Source: an uncultured Muribaculaceae bacterium (GTDB lineage Bacteria > Bacteroidota > Bacteroidia > Bacteroidales > Muribaculaceae). Taken from it: a stretch of 59,221 nt of DNA. Of the stretch, positions 8,269 through 16,525 are shown piece by piece. The notes under the pieces are model-generated. The model did not search any database. It had not been told where the DNA came from and saw only the letters and a program-made list of their open reading frames with translations. The stretch's first letter is position 1; every line of letters starts with the position of its first letter. The position numbers and the translations under genes are program-made. The DNA is taken from contig CAJUKX010000018.1 of assembly GCA_910586975.1 (NCBI GenBank), positions 1 to 59,221 on the forward strand, in the 5' to 3' direction.

Positions 8269-8351
8269 AAAAACAAAATGTAAAATAAATGATATACTCT
8301 TTATTTCACAAATATATCTCTTTTTTTGAAAAGATACAAAATTGCTATGTG

Positions 8352-8359
8352 CAAATTTA
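8352..8359 (-). promoter_or_regulatory. -7 box of the kinase/response-regulator operon
   Basis: Minus-strand TAAATTTG, giving a start site near 8345. That leaves a leader of about 41 nt to the ATA at 8304 or about 77 nt to the GTG at 8268. Confidence 0.6.
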
Positions 8360-8380
8360 CATCATCCTGCCGGGCGGTAC

Positions 8381-8400
8381 AATAACGGAAAACCGTGATT
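8381..8400. promoter_or_regulatory. 20-bp palindrome, copy B (candidate response-regulator site)
   Basis: AATAACGGAAAACCGTGATT, followed by TTTTTT. It starts 22 bp beyond the outer end of the kinase -7 box (8359), the same spacing as copy A has to its own box. This suggests autoregulation of the two-component operon. Confidence 0.6.
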
Positions 8401-8416
8401 TTTTCCGTAAGAAAAC

Positions 8417-8465
8417 AAAACATCGGATTGCCGCTCACAGCGAGCGACAATCCGATGTTTTGTTT
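8417..8465 (-). terminator. terminator of the arabinose operon
   Basis: A perfect 14-bp stem, AAAACATCGGATTG (8417-8430) with CAATCCGATGTTTT (8448-8461), extended in the loop by CGCTC/GAGCG. On the minus strand it is followed by a T-rich stretch. It starts directly after the kinase gene stop at 8476. Confidence 0.8.
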
Positions 8466-8475
8466 CAGAGGCTTA

Positions 8476-10074
8476 TCAATTCTTGAACTCTACTGCCGAT
8501 TTTTCGATTTCAAGTCCTTTCTTATAATTTTCGAGATAGACATTGAAACCTGCCACGTCTTCGGGGGTGGGAGCTATGCTTGTTCCGGTATTGCCGGCAA
8601 ACACGCAATCTTCCAGATAGTCGTCGAGCTTACGGCCCTCGGTGTTGTTCACCAGATATGATGCCAGCAGAGCCATACCCCATGCTCCACCCTCGCCGGC
8701 GGTATCCATTACAGATATGGGCGAGTTGAGGGCTGCGGCGAGTACGCGCTGACCCACGCCGGGAGTCTTGAACAGACCTCCGTGGCCGGTGATGCGGTCT
8801 ACCTTCACCTTCTCGTCGTTGAACAGAATGTCATTTCCTATCTTCAGCACCGCTACAGAAGCGTAGAGGTTGGCGCGCATGAAGTTGGCAAGGTTAAACT
8901 TGTCGGTGGCCGAGCGTACAAACAGAGGACGACCCTCGGCAAGGCCGGTAACGGGTTCGCCCGAGAAGTAGTTGTACGACAGCAGGCCTCCGCAGTCAGG
9001 ATCGCCGTTGAGAGCGTTGTTGTAGAGCTTGCCGAATACCTCGTTCATGTCTACGGGCACGCCCAGCAGCTGCTGATATTCCTTGAACAGACCTACCCAT
9101 GCGTTGAGGTCGGAGGTGCAGTTGTTGCAATGCACCATGGCCACCAGCGAGCCGTCGGGGGTAGTCACCATGTCGATCATCTCGTAGGGACGTGTGAGGT
9201 CTTTTTCGAGAACGATCATCGAGAACGAAGATGTACCTGCCGATACATTACCGGTGCGCTGCTTCACGGCATTGGTTGCCACCATACCGGTGCCTGCGTC
9301 GCCTTCGGGCGGACAGAAGGGGATACCGGCCTTGAGATGACCCGAGGGGTCGAGCAGTTTGGCGCCCTGCTCGGTGAGCACACCGGCCTGCTGACCGGCA
9401 AGGAGTACCTTGGGCAGGATGTCGTTGAGCTTCCACTTATAGCCGCGCTGGGCCACCAGGGCATCGAAGATTTCGATCATGCCCGACGAGTAGTTTTTGG
9501 TAGCGGGGTCTATGGGCAGCATACCCGAGGCATCGCCTATGCCGAGCACCTTCTCGCCTGTGAGCTGCCAGTGTATGTAGCCCGCCAGGGTGGTGAAGAA
9601 GTCTACCACCTTCACGTGGGGTTCCTCGTTGAGGATAGCCTGATACAGGTGCGATATGCTCCAGCGCAGGGGTATGTTGTACACGAACAGCTGCGACAGC
9701 TCGGCAGCAGCACGGGCTGTATTGGTATTGCGCCATGTGCGGAAGGGCACCAGCAGGTTGCCGTTGGCGTCGAAGGGCATGTAGCCGTGCATCATGGCGC
9801 TGACGCCGATTGATGCCAGCGATTCAATCTCCACGCCGTACTTGGCCATAACATCCTTGCGCAGGTCGGCATAGCAGTCCTGGAAGCCGTTCCAGATTGC
9901 ACTGAGGCTGTAGGTCCACAGACCGTCTACAAGCTGGTTTTCCCATTCGTGCGAGCCTTGTGCTATGGGGCGGTTCTCTTCATCGATGAGGACTGCCTTA
10001 ATGCGGGTAGAGCCAAACTCTATGCCGAGGTTGGCCTTACCCTGCTCTATTGTTGTTTTAGGATCGAGAGCCAT
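8476..10074 (-). CDS. araB: FGGY-family carbohydrate kinase, probable ribulokinase (AraB)
   Basis: A 532-residue FGGY sugar kinase with the N-terminal ATP-binding motif LGIEFGSTRIKAVLID (about 16-31), the substrate-loop region SAMMHGYM, the phosphate-2 motif GTSSFSM and the C-terminal GHGGLFKTPGVGQR motif. The usual role is phosphorylation of L-ribulose to L-ribulose 5-phosphate. The substrate is assigned from context: it is the last gene of an operon with araA, araD, AraR and a sugar symporter, the same set as the arabinose locus of Bacteroides thetaiotaomicron. Only 6 bp separate it from araA. Sequence alone would also allow xylulokinase. Confidence 0.85.
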   Translation of the reverse strand: MALDPKTTIEQGKANLGIEFGSTRIKAVLIDEENRPIAQGSHEWENQLVDGLWTYSLSAIWNGFQDCYADLRKDVMAKYGVEIESLASIGVSAMMHGYMPFDANGNLLVPFRTWRNTNTARAAAELSQLFVYNIPLRWSISHLYQAILNEEPHVKVVDFFTTLAGYIHWQLTGEKVLGIGDASGMLPIDPATKNYSSGMIEIFDALVAQRGYKWKLNDILPKVLLAGQQAGVLTEQGAKLLDPSGHLKAGIPFCPPEGDAGTGMVATNAVKQRTGNVSAGTSSFSMIVLEKDLTRPYEMIDMVTTPDGSLVAMVHCNNCTSDLNAWVGLFKEYQQLLGVPVDMNEVFGKLYNNALNGDPDCGGLLSYNYFSGEPVTGLAEGRPLFVRSATDKFNLANFMRANLYASVAVLKIGNDILFNDEKVKVDRITGHGGLFKTPGVGQRVLAAALNSPISVMDTAGEGGAWGMALLASYLVNNTEGRKLDDYLEDCVFAGNTGTSIAPTPEDVAGFNVYLENYKKGLEIEKSAVEFKN

Positions 10075-10080
10075 GACGAA

Positions 10081-11604
10081 TTATTTATTCAGCATGTAAT
10101 AAACATCGTTGTAGCGAAGCTCTTTCTTGAACTCGGGGATGGTGGTATTCTTGTTGATGTGCACCATTTCGATACCGGCCATTTCGGCATAGTCAGCCCA
10201 GTAGTCGGCTGTGACGTTGTATGCGAAGCAGCTGTGGTGTGTACCGCCGGCAAGAATCCATGCGCCTGCGCCAACTTCGAAGTCGGGCATGGGAATCCAC
10301 AGAGCCGAAGCAACGGGCAGTTTGGGCAGGGGCTTGCTCTTGATACATTCCACATCGTTTACGATCATGCGGAAGCGGTTGCCAAGGTCGATAACTGTGG
10401 CTGTGCAACCTGCGCCGGGCTTTGAGGTGAACACCAGACGGGCGGTCTGAGCCTTGCGGATACCGATGCCGAGGAAGTGAACTTCAAGACGGGGCTTCTG
10501 TTCGGCGATCAGGGGGCATACCTCAAGCATGTGAGCCTGGAGAATGGCGCTCTGCGAGCCGTCGAAGTTAAGGGTATAGTCTTCGAGGAACGAGCAGCCG
10601 CCCATGCCCTGGTTCATAAACCACAGTGTGCGGTAGAGGGCTGCGCTCTTCCAGTCGCCTTCGGCACCGAAACCATAGCCCTCGGCCATAAGGCGCTGTG
10701 AGGCAAGGCCGGGAATCTGGTCAAAGCCTACAAAGTCCTTGGCGTTGATGTCGTCGGTACCAAGGTCGTCGAAGTTGGTTGTGAAAGCCTTTGCGCCCTT
10801 GTCTTCAAGGCAAGCGCGGATGGCGAGTTCGGCAGCGGCGGCGTTCCATACCGACTTGTAGCCCTCGGTAGCGGGATCTTCGAGTTCAGTAGCGTGATCG
10901 TAGAGGGTGAAGTATTCCTTCACGAGCTTTTCGATGTCTTCGGCCTTCACCTTCTTGTAGTACTCCATCAGTTCGCTCACGGGGCAGTAGTCAACGTGAT
11001 AGCCGAGCTGCATTTCAGCGGCCACCTTGTCGCCGTCGGTAACGGCCACATTGTTCATCTGGTCGCCGAAACGTATTACGAGCATATCCTGAGCATCGGC
11101 CCATGCAGCGGCCACGCGGCTCCATACGGCAATCTTCTCAAGTGTAGATTTGTCTTTCCAGTAGCCTACAACCACCTTGCGGCGAACGTTGAGGCGTGTG
11201 CAGATATGGCCGAATTCGCGGTCGCCGTGAGCGCTCTGGTTGAGGTTCATGAAGTCCATGTCCATGGTGTCCCATGGAATTTCGGCGTTGTACTGGGTGT
11301 GGAGGTGCAGCAGGGGTTTGCGGAGCTGCTGCAGGCCGTGTATCCACATCTTGGCGGGCGAGAAGGTGTGCATCCAGGTGATGATACCTATGCAAGCCTT
11401 GCAGGCGTTGGCTTCGAGCATTACTTTCTCTATGTCCTTTGAAGACATCACGGTGCCTTTGTACACCACCTTCACGGGAAGAACGCCGGCGGCATTGATG
11501 CCTTCGACCATTTCCTTAGAGTGTGATTCAACGATGCGTACGGGTTCTTCACCATATAACATTTGTGCTCCGGTTACCCACCAGATTTCGAGATTTTCAA
11601 ACAT
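10081..11604 (-). CDS. araA: L-arabinose isomerase
   Basis: A 507-residue protein near the usual 500 residues of the family. It converts L-arabinose to L-ribulose with Mn2+ in the cytoplasm. Diagnostic stretches: WWVTGAQMLYGE at the N-terminus, the active-site region GFGAEGDWKSAALYRTLWF and FLEDYTLNF (Glu and Asp metal-ligand area), and GTHHSCFAYNV carrying the C-terminal histidines. It lies between araD and the kinase gene in the same direction. Confidence 0.97.
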   Translation of the reverse strand: MFENLEIWWVTGAQMLYGEEPVRIVESHSKEMVEGINAAGVLPVKVVYKGTVMSSKDIEKVMLEANACKACIGIITWMHTFSPAKMWIHGLQQLRKPLLHLHTQYNAEIPWDTMDMDFMNLNQSAHGDREFGHICTRLNVRRKVVVGYWKDKSTLEKIAVWSRVAAAWADAQDMLVIRFGDQMNNVAVTDGDKVAAEMQLGYHVDYCPVSELMEYYKKVKAEDIEKLVKEYFTLYDHATELEDPATEGYKSVWNAAAAELAIRACLEDKGAKAFTTNFDDLGTDDINAKDFVGFDQIPGLASQRLMAEGYGFGAEGDWKSAALYRTLWFMNQGMGGCSFLEDYTLNFDGSQSAILQAHMLEVCPLIAEQKPRLEVHFLGIGIRKAQTARLVFTSKPGAGCTATVIDLGNRFRMIVNDVECIKSKPLPKLPVASALWIPMPDFEVGAGAWILAGGTHHSCFAYNVTADYWADYAEMAGIEMVHINKNTTIPEFKKELRYNDVYYMLNK

Positions 11605-11644
11605 GATTTATAATTTTTATGAGATTTATGATTTCGATAGTTGT

Positions 11645-12343
11645 TTATGATTTTTTCTGGCCATAGTAAGCGTTGGGGCCGTGCTTGCGGTTGAAGTGCT
11701 TTTCAACCAGCAGAGGATTCATGGTGAGGTGCGGATTCACGCTGTAGGCCACGAATGCCATTTTGGCCACCTGCTCCATCACCACTGCGTTGTGCACTGC
11801 ATCGTGCGGATCCTTGCCCCATGCAAAGGGACCGTGATTCTTGACGAGTACACCGGGGGTGTGGATGGCGTTGATATTGTCTTCCTTGAAACGTGCCACT
11901 ATCACGTTGCCGGTTTCGAGTTCGTACTGGCCGCCAACTTCATCGGCGGTCATGTCGGCAGTGCAGGGTATGTTGTTATGGAAGTAGTCGGCATGAGTTG
12001 TACCGATGTTGGGGAGGTCTATACCGGCCTGTGCCCATGCGGTGGCGTAGGTTGAATGAGTGTGAACCACACCGCCTATTTCGGGGAAAGCTTTGTACAG
12101 CACCAGATGGGTGGGAGTGTCTGACGACGGACGCAGATTGCCTTCAACCACATTTCCGTCAAGGTCTACCACCACCATATCGTTTACGGTCATGGTGTCG
12201 TAATCAACACCGCTGGGCTTTATCACCACCAGGTTATGTTCGCGGTCTATACCCGAGACATTGCCCCATGTGAAAATCACCAGACCGTGCTTCACCAGGT
12301 CGAGATTGGCTCGGAATACCTTTTCTTTGAGTTCTTCTAACAT
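11645..12343 (-). CDS. araD: L-ribulose-5-phosphate 4-epimerase
   Basis: A 232-residue class II aldolase-family enzyme that makes D-xylulose 5-phosphate. Seen: the GNVSGID substrate loop, the zinc site VHTHSTYATAWAQ (His pair) and GTTHADYF, and the late GPFAWG motif. Length matches the E. coli enzyme (231). The start lies 14 bp after the araR stop, and 40 bp separate its stop from araA. Confidence 0.96.
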   Translation of the reverse strand: MLEELKEKVFRANLDLVKHGLVIFTWGNVSGIDREHNLVVIKPSGVDYDTMTVNDMVVVDLDGNVVEGNLRPSSDTPTHLVLYKAFPEIGGVVHTHSTYATAWAQAGIDLPNIGTTHADYFHNNIPCTADMTADEVGGQYELETGNVIVARFKEDNINAIHTPGVLVKNHGPFAWGKDPHDAVHNAVVMEQVAKMAFVAYSVNPHLTMNPLLVEKHFNRKHGPNAYYGQKKS

Positions 12344-12357
12344 ATATAAATTCTGAT

Positions 12358-13038
12358 TTATATTCTGAATTTTTTATAGCTTTCGTGGTAAATCTTATCG
12401 TTGAATTTATACAAGGCGGCACCACGTTTTGAACCGGACTTGTCGATTTGATCTGTTTTTTCTATACAATTCATCTCGGCCACCCGCTTGCGGAAATTGC
12501 GTTTGTCGAGGCTTTCGCCGAGTATGGTTTCGTACAGATTCTGCAGCTGGCTCAGGGTGAAGAGCTTGGGCATGAGATTGAAGCCTATAGGCTCGCGGGT
12601 TACTTTGCGCCGCAGCCTTTCCAGTGCCAGTGCCACCATTTCCTTGTGGTCAAACAGCAGCTCGGGAAGGTCTTTCAAGGGCACCCACTGAGCATTGTGT
12701 TCGGCAAGACGCAAGGGATCGTATTCGTTGAATCCCACCAGGGCATAATATGCCACAGATATCACACGTTCGCCGGGGTCGCGGCCCGGATCGCCAAAGG
12801 CTCCGACTTGCTCCATGTATACATCGCTCAGGCCCGTGAGGTCCTCGAGCACGTGCTTGGCTGCATCATCCAGGCTTTCGTCTTCCTCTACAAATCCGCC
12901 CATAAGCGACAACTGCCCCTTGCCGGGGTCGAAGCGGCGCTCGATAAGAAGGACGCTGAGTTCACCTTCGATAAGCCCGAAGATGATGCAGTCAACACCT
13001 ACATACAGTTTTGAATGATTCTGATAGAATTCAGTCAT
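12358..13038 (-). CDS. araR: AraR: NUDIX-domain transcriptional regulator of arabinose use (NrtR family)
   Basis: A 226-residue protein with an N-terminal NUDIX domain (about 10-140) and a C-terminal winged-helix domain of the NrtR type (ending AALYKFNDKIYHESYKKFRI). The Nudix box reads GGFVEEDESLDDAAKHVLED: the catalytic REUXEE is replaced by KHVLED, so it is probably a sensor and not a hydrolase. In B. thetaiotaomicron the homologue AraR binds L-arabinose and represses the ara genes (known). Its position inside the operon agrees. A 164-bp MITE-like element lies directly upstream and separates it from the symporter gene. Confidence 0.92.
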   Translation of the reverse strand: MTEFYQNHSKLYVGVDCIIFGLIEGELSVLLIERRFDPGKGQLSLMGGFVEEDESLDDAAKHVLEDLTGLSDVYMEQVGAFGDPGRDPGERVISVAYYALVGFNEYDPLRLAEHNAQWVPLKDLPELLFDHKEMVALALERLRRKVTREPIGFNLMPKLFTLSQLQNLYETILGESLDKRNFRKRVAEMNCIEKTDQIDKSGSKRGAALYKFNDKIYHESYKKFRI

Positions 13039-13041
13039 GTC

Positions 13042-13205
13042 AAGTAAGCTGTGGAAAATAGTTTATATTATATGCGCCGTCTTATGGACAGCAGATTCAA
13101 TACGATGAAGATGGAGCGTAGCCGTAGCTACGTGACCGATGAAGAGGGTTGAAGATGCGTTCATAAGGCAAGCAGATGATATAAAATATTTTTCATTGAT
13201 TACTT
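13042..13205. repeat. MITE-like element, copy 2 (long form), inside the ara operon
   Basis: A 164-bp element with ends AAGTAAGC (13042-13049) and GATTACTT (13198-13205) and imperfect inverted arms of about 26 bp. The inside holds the palindrome CGTAGCTACG (13123-13132) and two direct repeats AGCAGAT (13090-13096, 13171-13177); copy 1 at 3385-3468 lacks exactly the 81 bp between them. It fills the space between the symporter stop (13209) and araR start (13038). No transposase is encoded. Confidence 0.75.
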
Positions 13206-13208
13206 AAA

Positions 13209-14891
13209 TTACCAGAAATACCAGTAGAAAGCAGCGGTGATACAGAGAATGATAACTGAGTGGATAACATCCCAGTGATTCCAGCTCGCACGGGTTTCGG
13301 CGCGCTGCTCGGGGGTTGAGGTTCCGAATACCAGACCGCGAATCTTTTCTTCTGAGGGTGCCTTTGTGCAGAGCGATACCACTACACCTACCACCAGGCA
13401 GAATACCAGCATCCATCCGCAGAAGAAGAGCCAGTTGCTGTCGAAGAACACTTCGCGGAAAAGGCTCGGCTCACTTGTGGCTTCAGCACCGGTATAGTAT
13501 ATCTTGGCGCCAAGACGTGTCAGACCCACGATGAGACCCGAAAGAAGTGCCCACATACCGCCAAGGGCCGAAGCACGCTTCCACAAGATACCGATAAGGA
13601 AGGCGGCGGCGATACCGGGAGCGAGTACCGACTGCACGTCCTGCAGATAGAGGTACAGCACATCGCCTATAGAACGCATCACGGGAATCCAGAGAATACC
13701 GAGGATAACGATTACCACAGTGGCAGCCTGACCGATTTTAACAAGTTTCTTGGGATCGGTATTGGGTTTGAAACGCTGATAGAAGTCAATGGTAAACAGA
13801 GCGGCCGATGAGTTGAAGAGCGAGGCCAGCGAGCTCATGAGAGCTGCGAGGATACCGCATACAATCAGACCCTTGACACCGGCAGGAAGCAGTTTGGCCA
13901 CCAGTGTGGGGAAGGCTGCGTCGCTGTTGGGATTGCCGTTGGGGAGCATGGGCAGGAAGTCGCCCACGTTCTGATGAAGGGCAAAGGCAATCATACCGGG
14001 GATAAGGAAGAGGAACACGGGGAGCAGTTTCAGGTATGCACCGAAGATGGTACCGCGGCGGGCTTCGCGTTCGTTCTTACCCGAGAGCACACGCTGCACG
14101 ATGAACTGGTCGGTACACCAGTACCAGAAACCGATTACAGCCGAACCGATAAGTGCGCCGAGCCAGGGATACTGGGCATCTCGGTTATCGCGGATGAGGT
14201 TGGTCATGGTGTCGCCGTATTCGTTTACTTCTACCGATGAGCATATACGCATCATTTCGTCCCAGCCGCCGAGTTCCTTAAGACCGAGAACAAGGATAAT
14301 AAGCGAACCCAGGAGCAGGATGGGGGTCTGGAGCACCGATGTGTAGAGCACCGATTTCATACCGCCGAATATGGTGTAGAGGGCAGTGATGAGCACAAGG
14401 CCTACAGCCGCAATCCAGAAGAAGTCTATACCCCACAGGGTGTCGATACCGAATACCTGCTGGAACACAAGACCGCCGGCATATACGGTTACGGCCACCT
14501 TGGTGAGCACGTAGCTGATGAGCGAGATGGTAGCCAGAATGGTACGCGACTGAGGATTGAATCGTTTTTCAAGGAACTCAGGCATGGTGTAGACCATAGA
14601 GCGGGTATAGAAGGGCACGAATACCCAACCGAGGATAAGAATCATCCAGCCCTGGATTTCCCAGTGGGCCATCGCCATACCCGACGATGCACCCGAACCG
14701 GCCAGGCCGATAAGGTGTTCAGAACCAATATTTGATGCGAAAATCGACGCACCGATTGCAATCCAGGTAGCGTCTTTACCTCCGAGGAAGTAGTCGGCGG
14801 CATTGTTTTGCTTCTGACGCATCACCCATACGATGATGCCTATGAGCATCAGAAAGAATATGCCTATGACAAGCCAGTCTAATAGAGCCAT
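13209..14891 (-). CDS. sodium/solute symporter (SSS family), probable arabinose transporter
   Basis: A 560-residue inner-membrane protein with about 14 hydrophobic segments. The SSS signature is clear: FLGGKDATWIAIGASIFASN near the N-terminus, GLIVCGILAALMSSLASLFN in the middle and FNSSAALFTIDFY after it. The family couples Na+ to uptake of sugars and other solutes. The operon context (galM, araR, araD, araA, kinase) gives L-arabinose as the likely substrate. It lies 37 bp downstream of the aldose epimerase gene. Confidence 0.92.
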   Translation of the reverse strand: MALLDWLVIGIFFLMLIGIIVWVMRQKQNNAADYFLGGKDATWIAIGASIFASNIGSEHLIGLAGSGASSGMAMAHWEIQGWMILILGWVFVPFYTRSMVYTMPEFLEKRFNPQSRTILATISLISYVLTKVAVTVYAGGLVFQQVFGIDTLWGIDFFWIAAVGLVLITALYTIFGGMKSVLYTSVLQTPILLLGSLIILVLGLKELGGWDEMMRICSSVEVNEYGDTMTNLIRDNRDAQYPWLGALIGSAVIGFWYWCTDQFIVQRVLSGKNEREARRGTIFGAYLKLLPVFLFLIPGMIAFALHQNVGDFLPMLPNGNPNSDAAFPTLVAKLLPAGVKGLIVCGILAALMSSLASLFNSSAALFTIDFYQRFKPNTDPKKLVKIGQAATVVIVILGILWIPVMRSIGDVLYLYLQDVQSVLAPGIAAAFLIGILWKRASALGGMWALLSGLIVGLTRLGAKIYYTGAEATSEPSLFREVFFDSNWLFFCGWMLVFCLVVGVVVSLCTKAPSEEKIRGLVFGTSTPEQRAETRASWNHWDVIHSVIILCITAAFYWYFW

Positions 14892-14928
14892 GGTAGTGAT
14901 AATGTATAAGGTTTATATGAATTAAGGA

Positions 14929-16083
14929 TTATTTCTCTATGCCGAAGCGGAATGTGCAATGACTGCGGTAGGTCTGTCCGGGTTCGAGCACCACCGAGGG
15001 CCATTGGGGCTTGTTGGGGCTGTCGGGGTAGTGTTGGGTTTCAAGGCAGATACCTGTGCGCTGATTGTACACTATGCCTTTTTTGCCGGTTACCGAGCCG
15101 TCGAGGAAGTTGCCGGTATAAACCTGCACACCGGGTTCGTCGGTAAGCATTTCAAGGCTGATGCCGGTAGCGGGCGAAACCAGCTTGGCTGCCACCTGCG
15201 ATGCGTCGCCCGAGGTGTTGAGCACCCAGTTGTGGTCGTAGCCGTTGCCGTTCTTGAGCTGGTCGTAGGCGTAGTTGTCGATGCTGTCGCCTATGGCGTG
15301 GGGTGTGGTGAAGTCCATGGCTGTTCCGGCTACTTCCACAATTTCGCCTGTAGTCATGAAGGTTGAGTCAACCGGAGTGAAACGGTCGGCATTCAGATAT
15401 AATATATTATCTGTGATCTGCTTGTTGGGGTCGCCGCCGAGGTTGAAGTACGAGTGATTGGTCATGTTGATCACAGTCTTCTTGTCGGTAGTGGCAGTAT
15501 AATCAATGTCGATGGCATTGTCGGCGGTGAGCTTGTAGGTTACGGTAGCGGTGACGTTGCCGGGGAAGTTGTTATCACCGTCGGGCGACTTCATCACCAG
15601 GGTGAGAGTTGAGTCGGTAGACTCTGTAACATCATACACCTGATACTGCCAGCCGGTGGGACCTCCGTGCAGGCAGTGGCCGAAGTTGTTCTGAGGGAGC
15701 TGGATGGTATCGCCGTCAAGTACGATACGACCCTGATTGATGCGGTTGGCATAACGGCCGATGGCGGCACCGAAGTCGCTGCTGTTGTTTTCGGGGAAAT
15801 AAGCGGCTACCGAATCAAAGCCGAGTACAACGTCCACAAAGTTGCCGTCGCGGTCGGGAGCCATAACCGACACGATACGACCGCCGAAATTGGTTACGCA
15901 TACTTCCATTCCGTTTTGGTTGGTGAGGGTGTAGAGGGCGGTAGGCTTGCCATCGCGCTCTGCCACAAACTTTTCGGGGTCGAGACCCGACTTTGTAAGC
16001 TGTGGCTCGGCATCCTTCTGCGCGCACGAGCTCATAAGAGCTGCAGCACCGGCCAGAAGAGCCATAATCTTCATGCTTTTCAT
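14929..16083 (-). CDS. galM: aldose 1-epimerase (lipoprotein form)
   Basis: A 384-residue protein with the lipoprotein signal MALLAGAAALMSSC, so the mature enzyme is probably held at the periplasmic face of a membrane. GalM motifs: NRINQGRIVLDG, NNFGHCLHGG (catalytic His), NMTNHSYFNLGG and the late ICLETQHYPDSPN region with the general base. It interconverts sugar anomers, here probably to supply the right anomer of arabinose to the symporter. As first gene of the ara operon it follows the 440-bp divergent intergenic region. Confidence 0.95.
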   Translation of the reverse strand: MKSMKIMALLAGAAALMSSCAQKDAEPQLTKSGLDPEKFVAERDGKPTALYTLTNQNGMEVCVTNFGGRIVSVMAPDRDGNFVDVVLGFDSVAAYFPENNSSDFGAAIGRYANRINQGRIVLDGDTIQLPQNNFGHCLHGGPTGWQYQVYDVTESTDSTLTLVMKSPDGDNNFPGNVTATVTYKLTADNAIDIDYTATTDKKTVINMTNHSYFNLGGDPNKQITDNILYLNADRFTPVDSTFMTTGEIVEVAGTAMDFTTPHAIGDSIDNYAYDQLKNGNGYDHNWVLNTSGDASQVAAKLVSPATGISLEMLTDEPGVQVYTGNFLDGSVTGKKGIVYNQRTGICLETQHYPDSPNKPQWPSVVLEPGQTYRSHCTFRFGIEK

Positions 16084-16525
16084 GACAAAAATTCAGTGTT
16101 TTTAGGTCCTAAAATATACAAGTATTATTTTGGGTGTAAAATTAACACTTAAATTTAAACTTGTCAAGTATTTTTTATATGTTTAATAACATAAAGAACT
16201 ATTTAAGAAAAAATAATCAAACAGACACTGCTCTTTTTTGTGCATCAACCCTAAAAAATCCGGTAAAAGTGATTAAATCCCTGTATTACATGTTTTACTT
16301 TTGTTAACTTATACAACATGTAACACAAGTATAATTAACCTATTTTTACCTTACATCCTTATTTTTGACATATTAATACAATATTTCACTAACTTTAAAC
16401 TAAAAACTTTTTTACAATTCGGAATTAATGCCTAATTTTGACCCGCAATAATTTTGCAGCACTATCCGCTGCTCTAAAATGTTGAAAATACACAAATCAA
16501 AAACTAATCAAATATAATCACAAAA
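16084..16525. promoter_or_regulatory. divergent regulatory region between the ara operon and inositol-phosphate synthase
   Basis: A 442-bp AT-rich space. It holds a perfect 9-bp inverted repeat, TTACATGTT (16286-16294) and AACATGTAA (16315-16323), with a 20-bp gap, and a shorter GTGT...ACAC pair near 16132-16148. Either could be the AraR operator, which I cannot decide without its known motif. Two plus-strand -7 boxes lie at 16433-16440 and 16449-16456. No coding sequence is seen. Confidence 0.5.
16433..16456 (+). promoter_or_regulatory. tandem -7 boxes of the inositol-phosphate synthase gene
   Basis: TAATTTTG occurs at 16433-16440 and again at 16449-16456, 16 bp apart. The ATG is at 16526, so the leader is about 65 to 80 nt. 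Confidence 0.55.

Noticed and set aside
8782..9813. Long open frame of 343 codons opposite the FGGY kinase gene
   Set aside because: Shadow of a high-GC gene on the other strand; Val/His/Gly-rich composition with no domain. The kinase reading has full family motifs.
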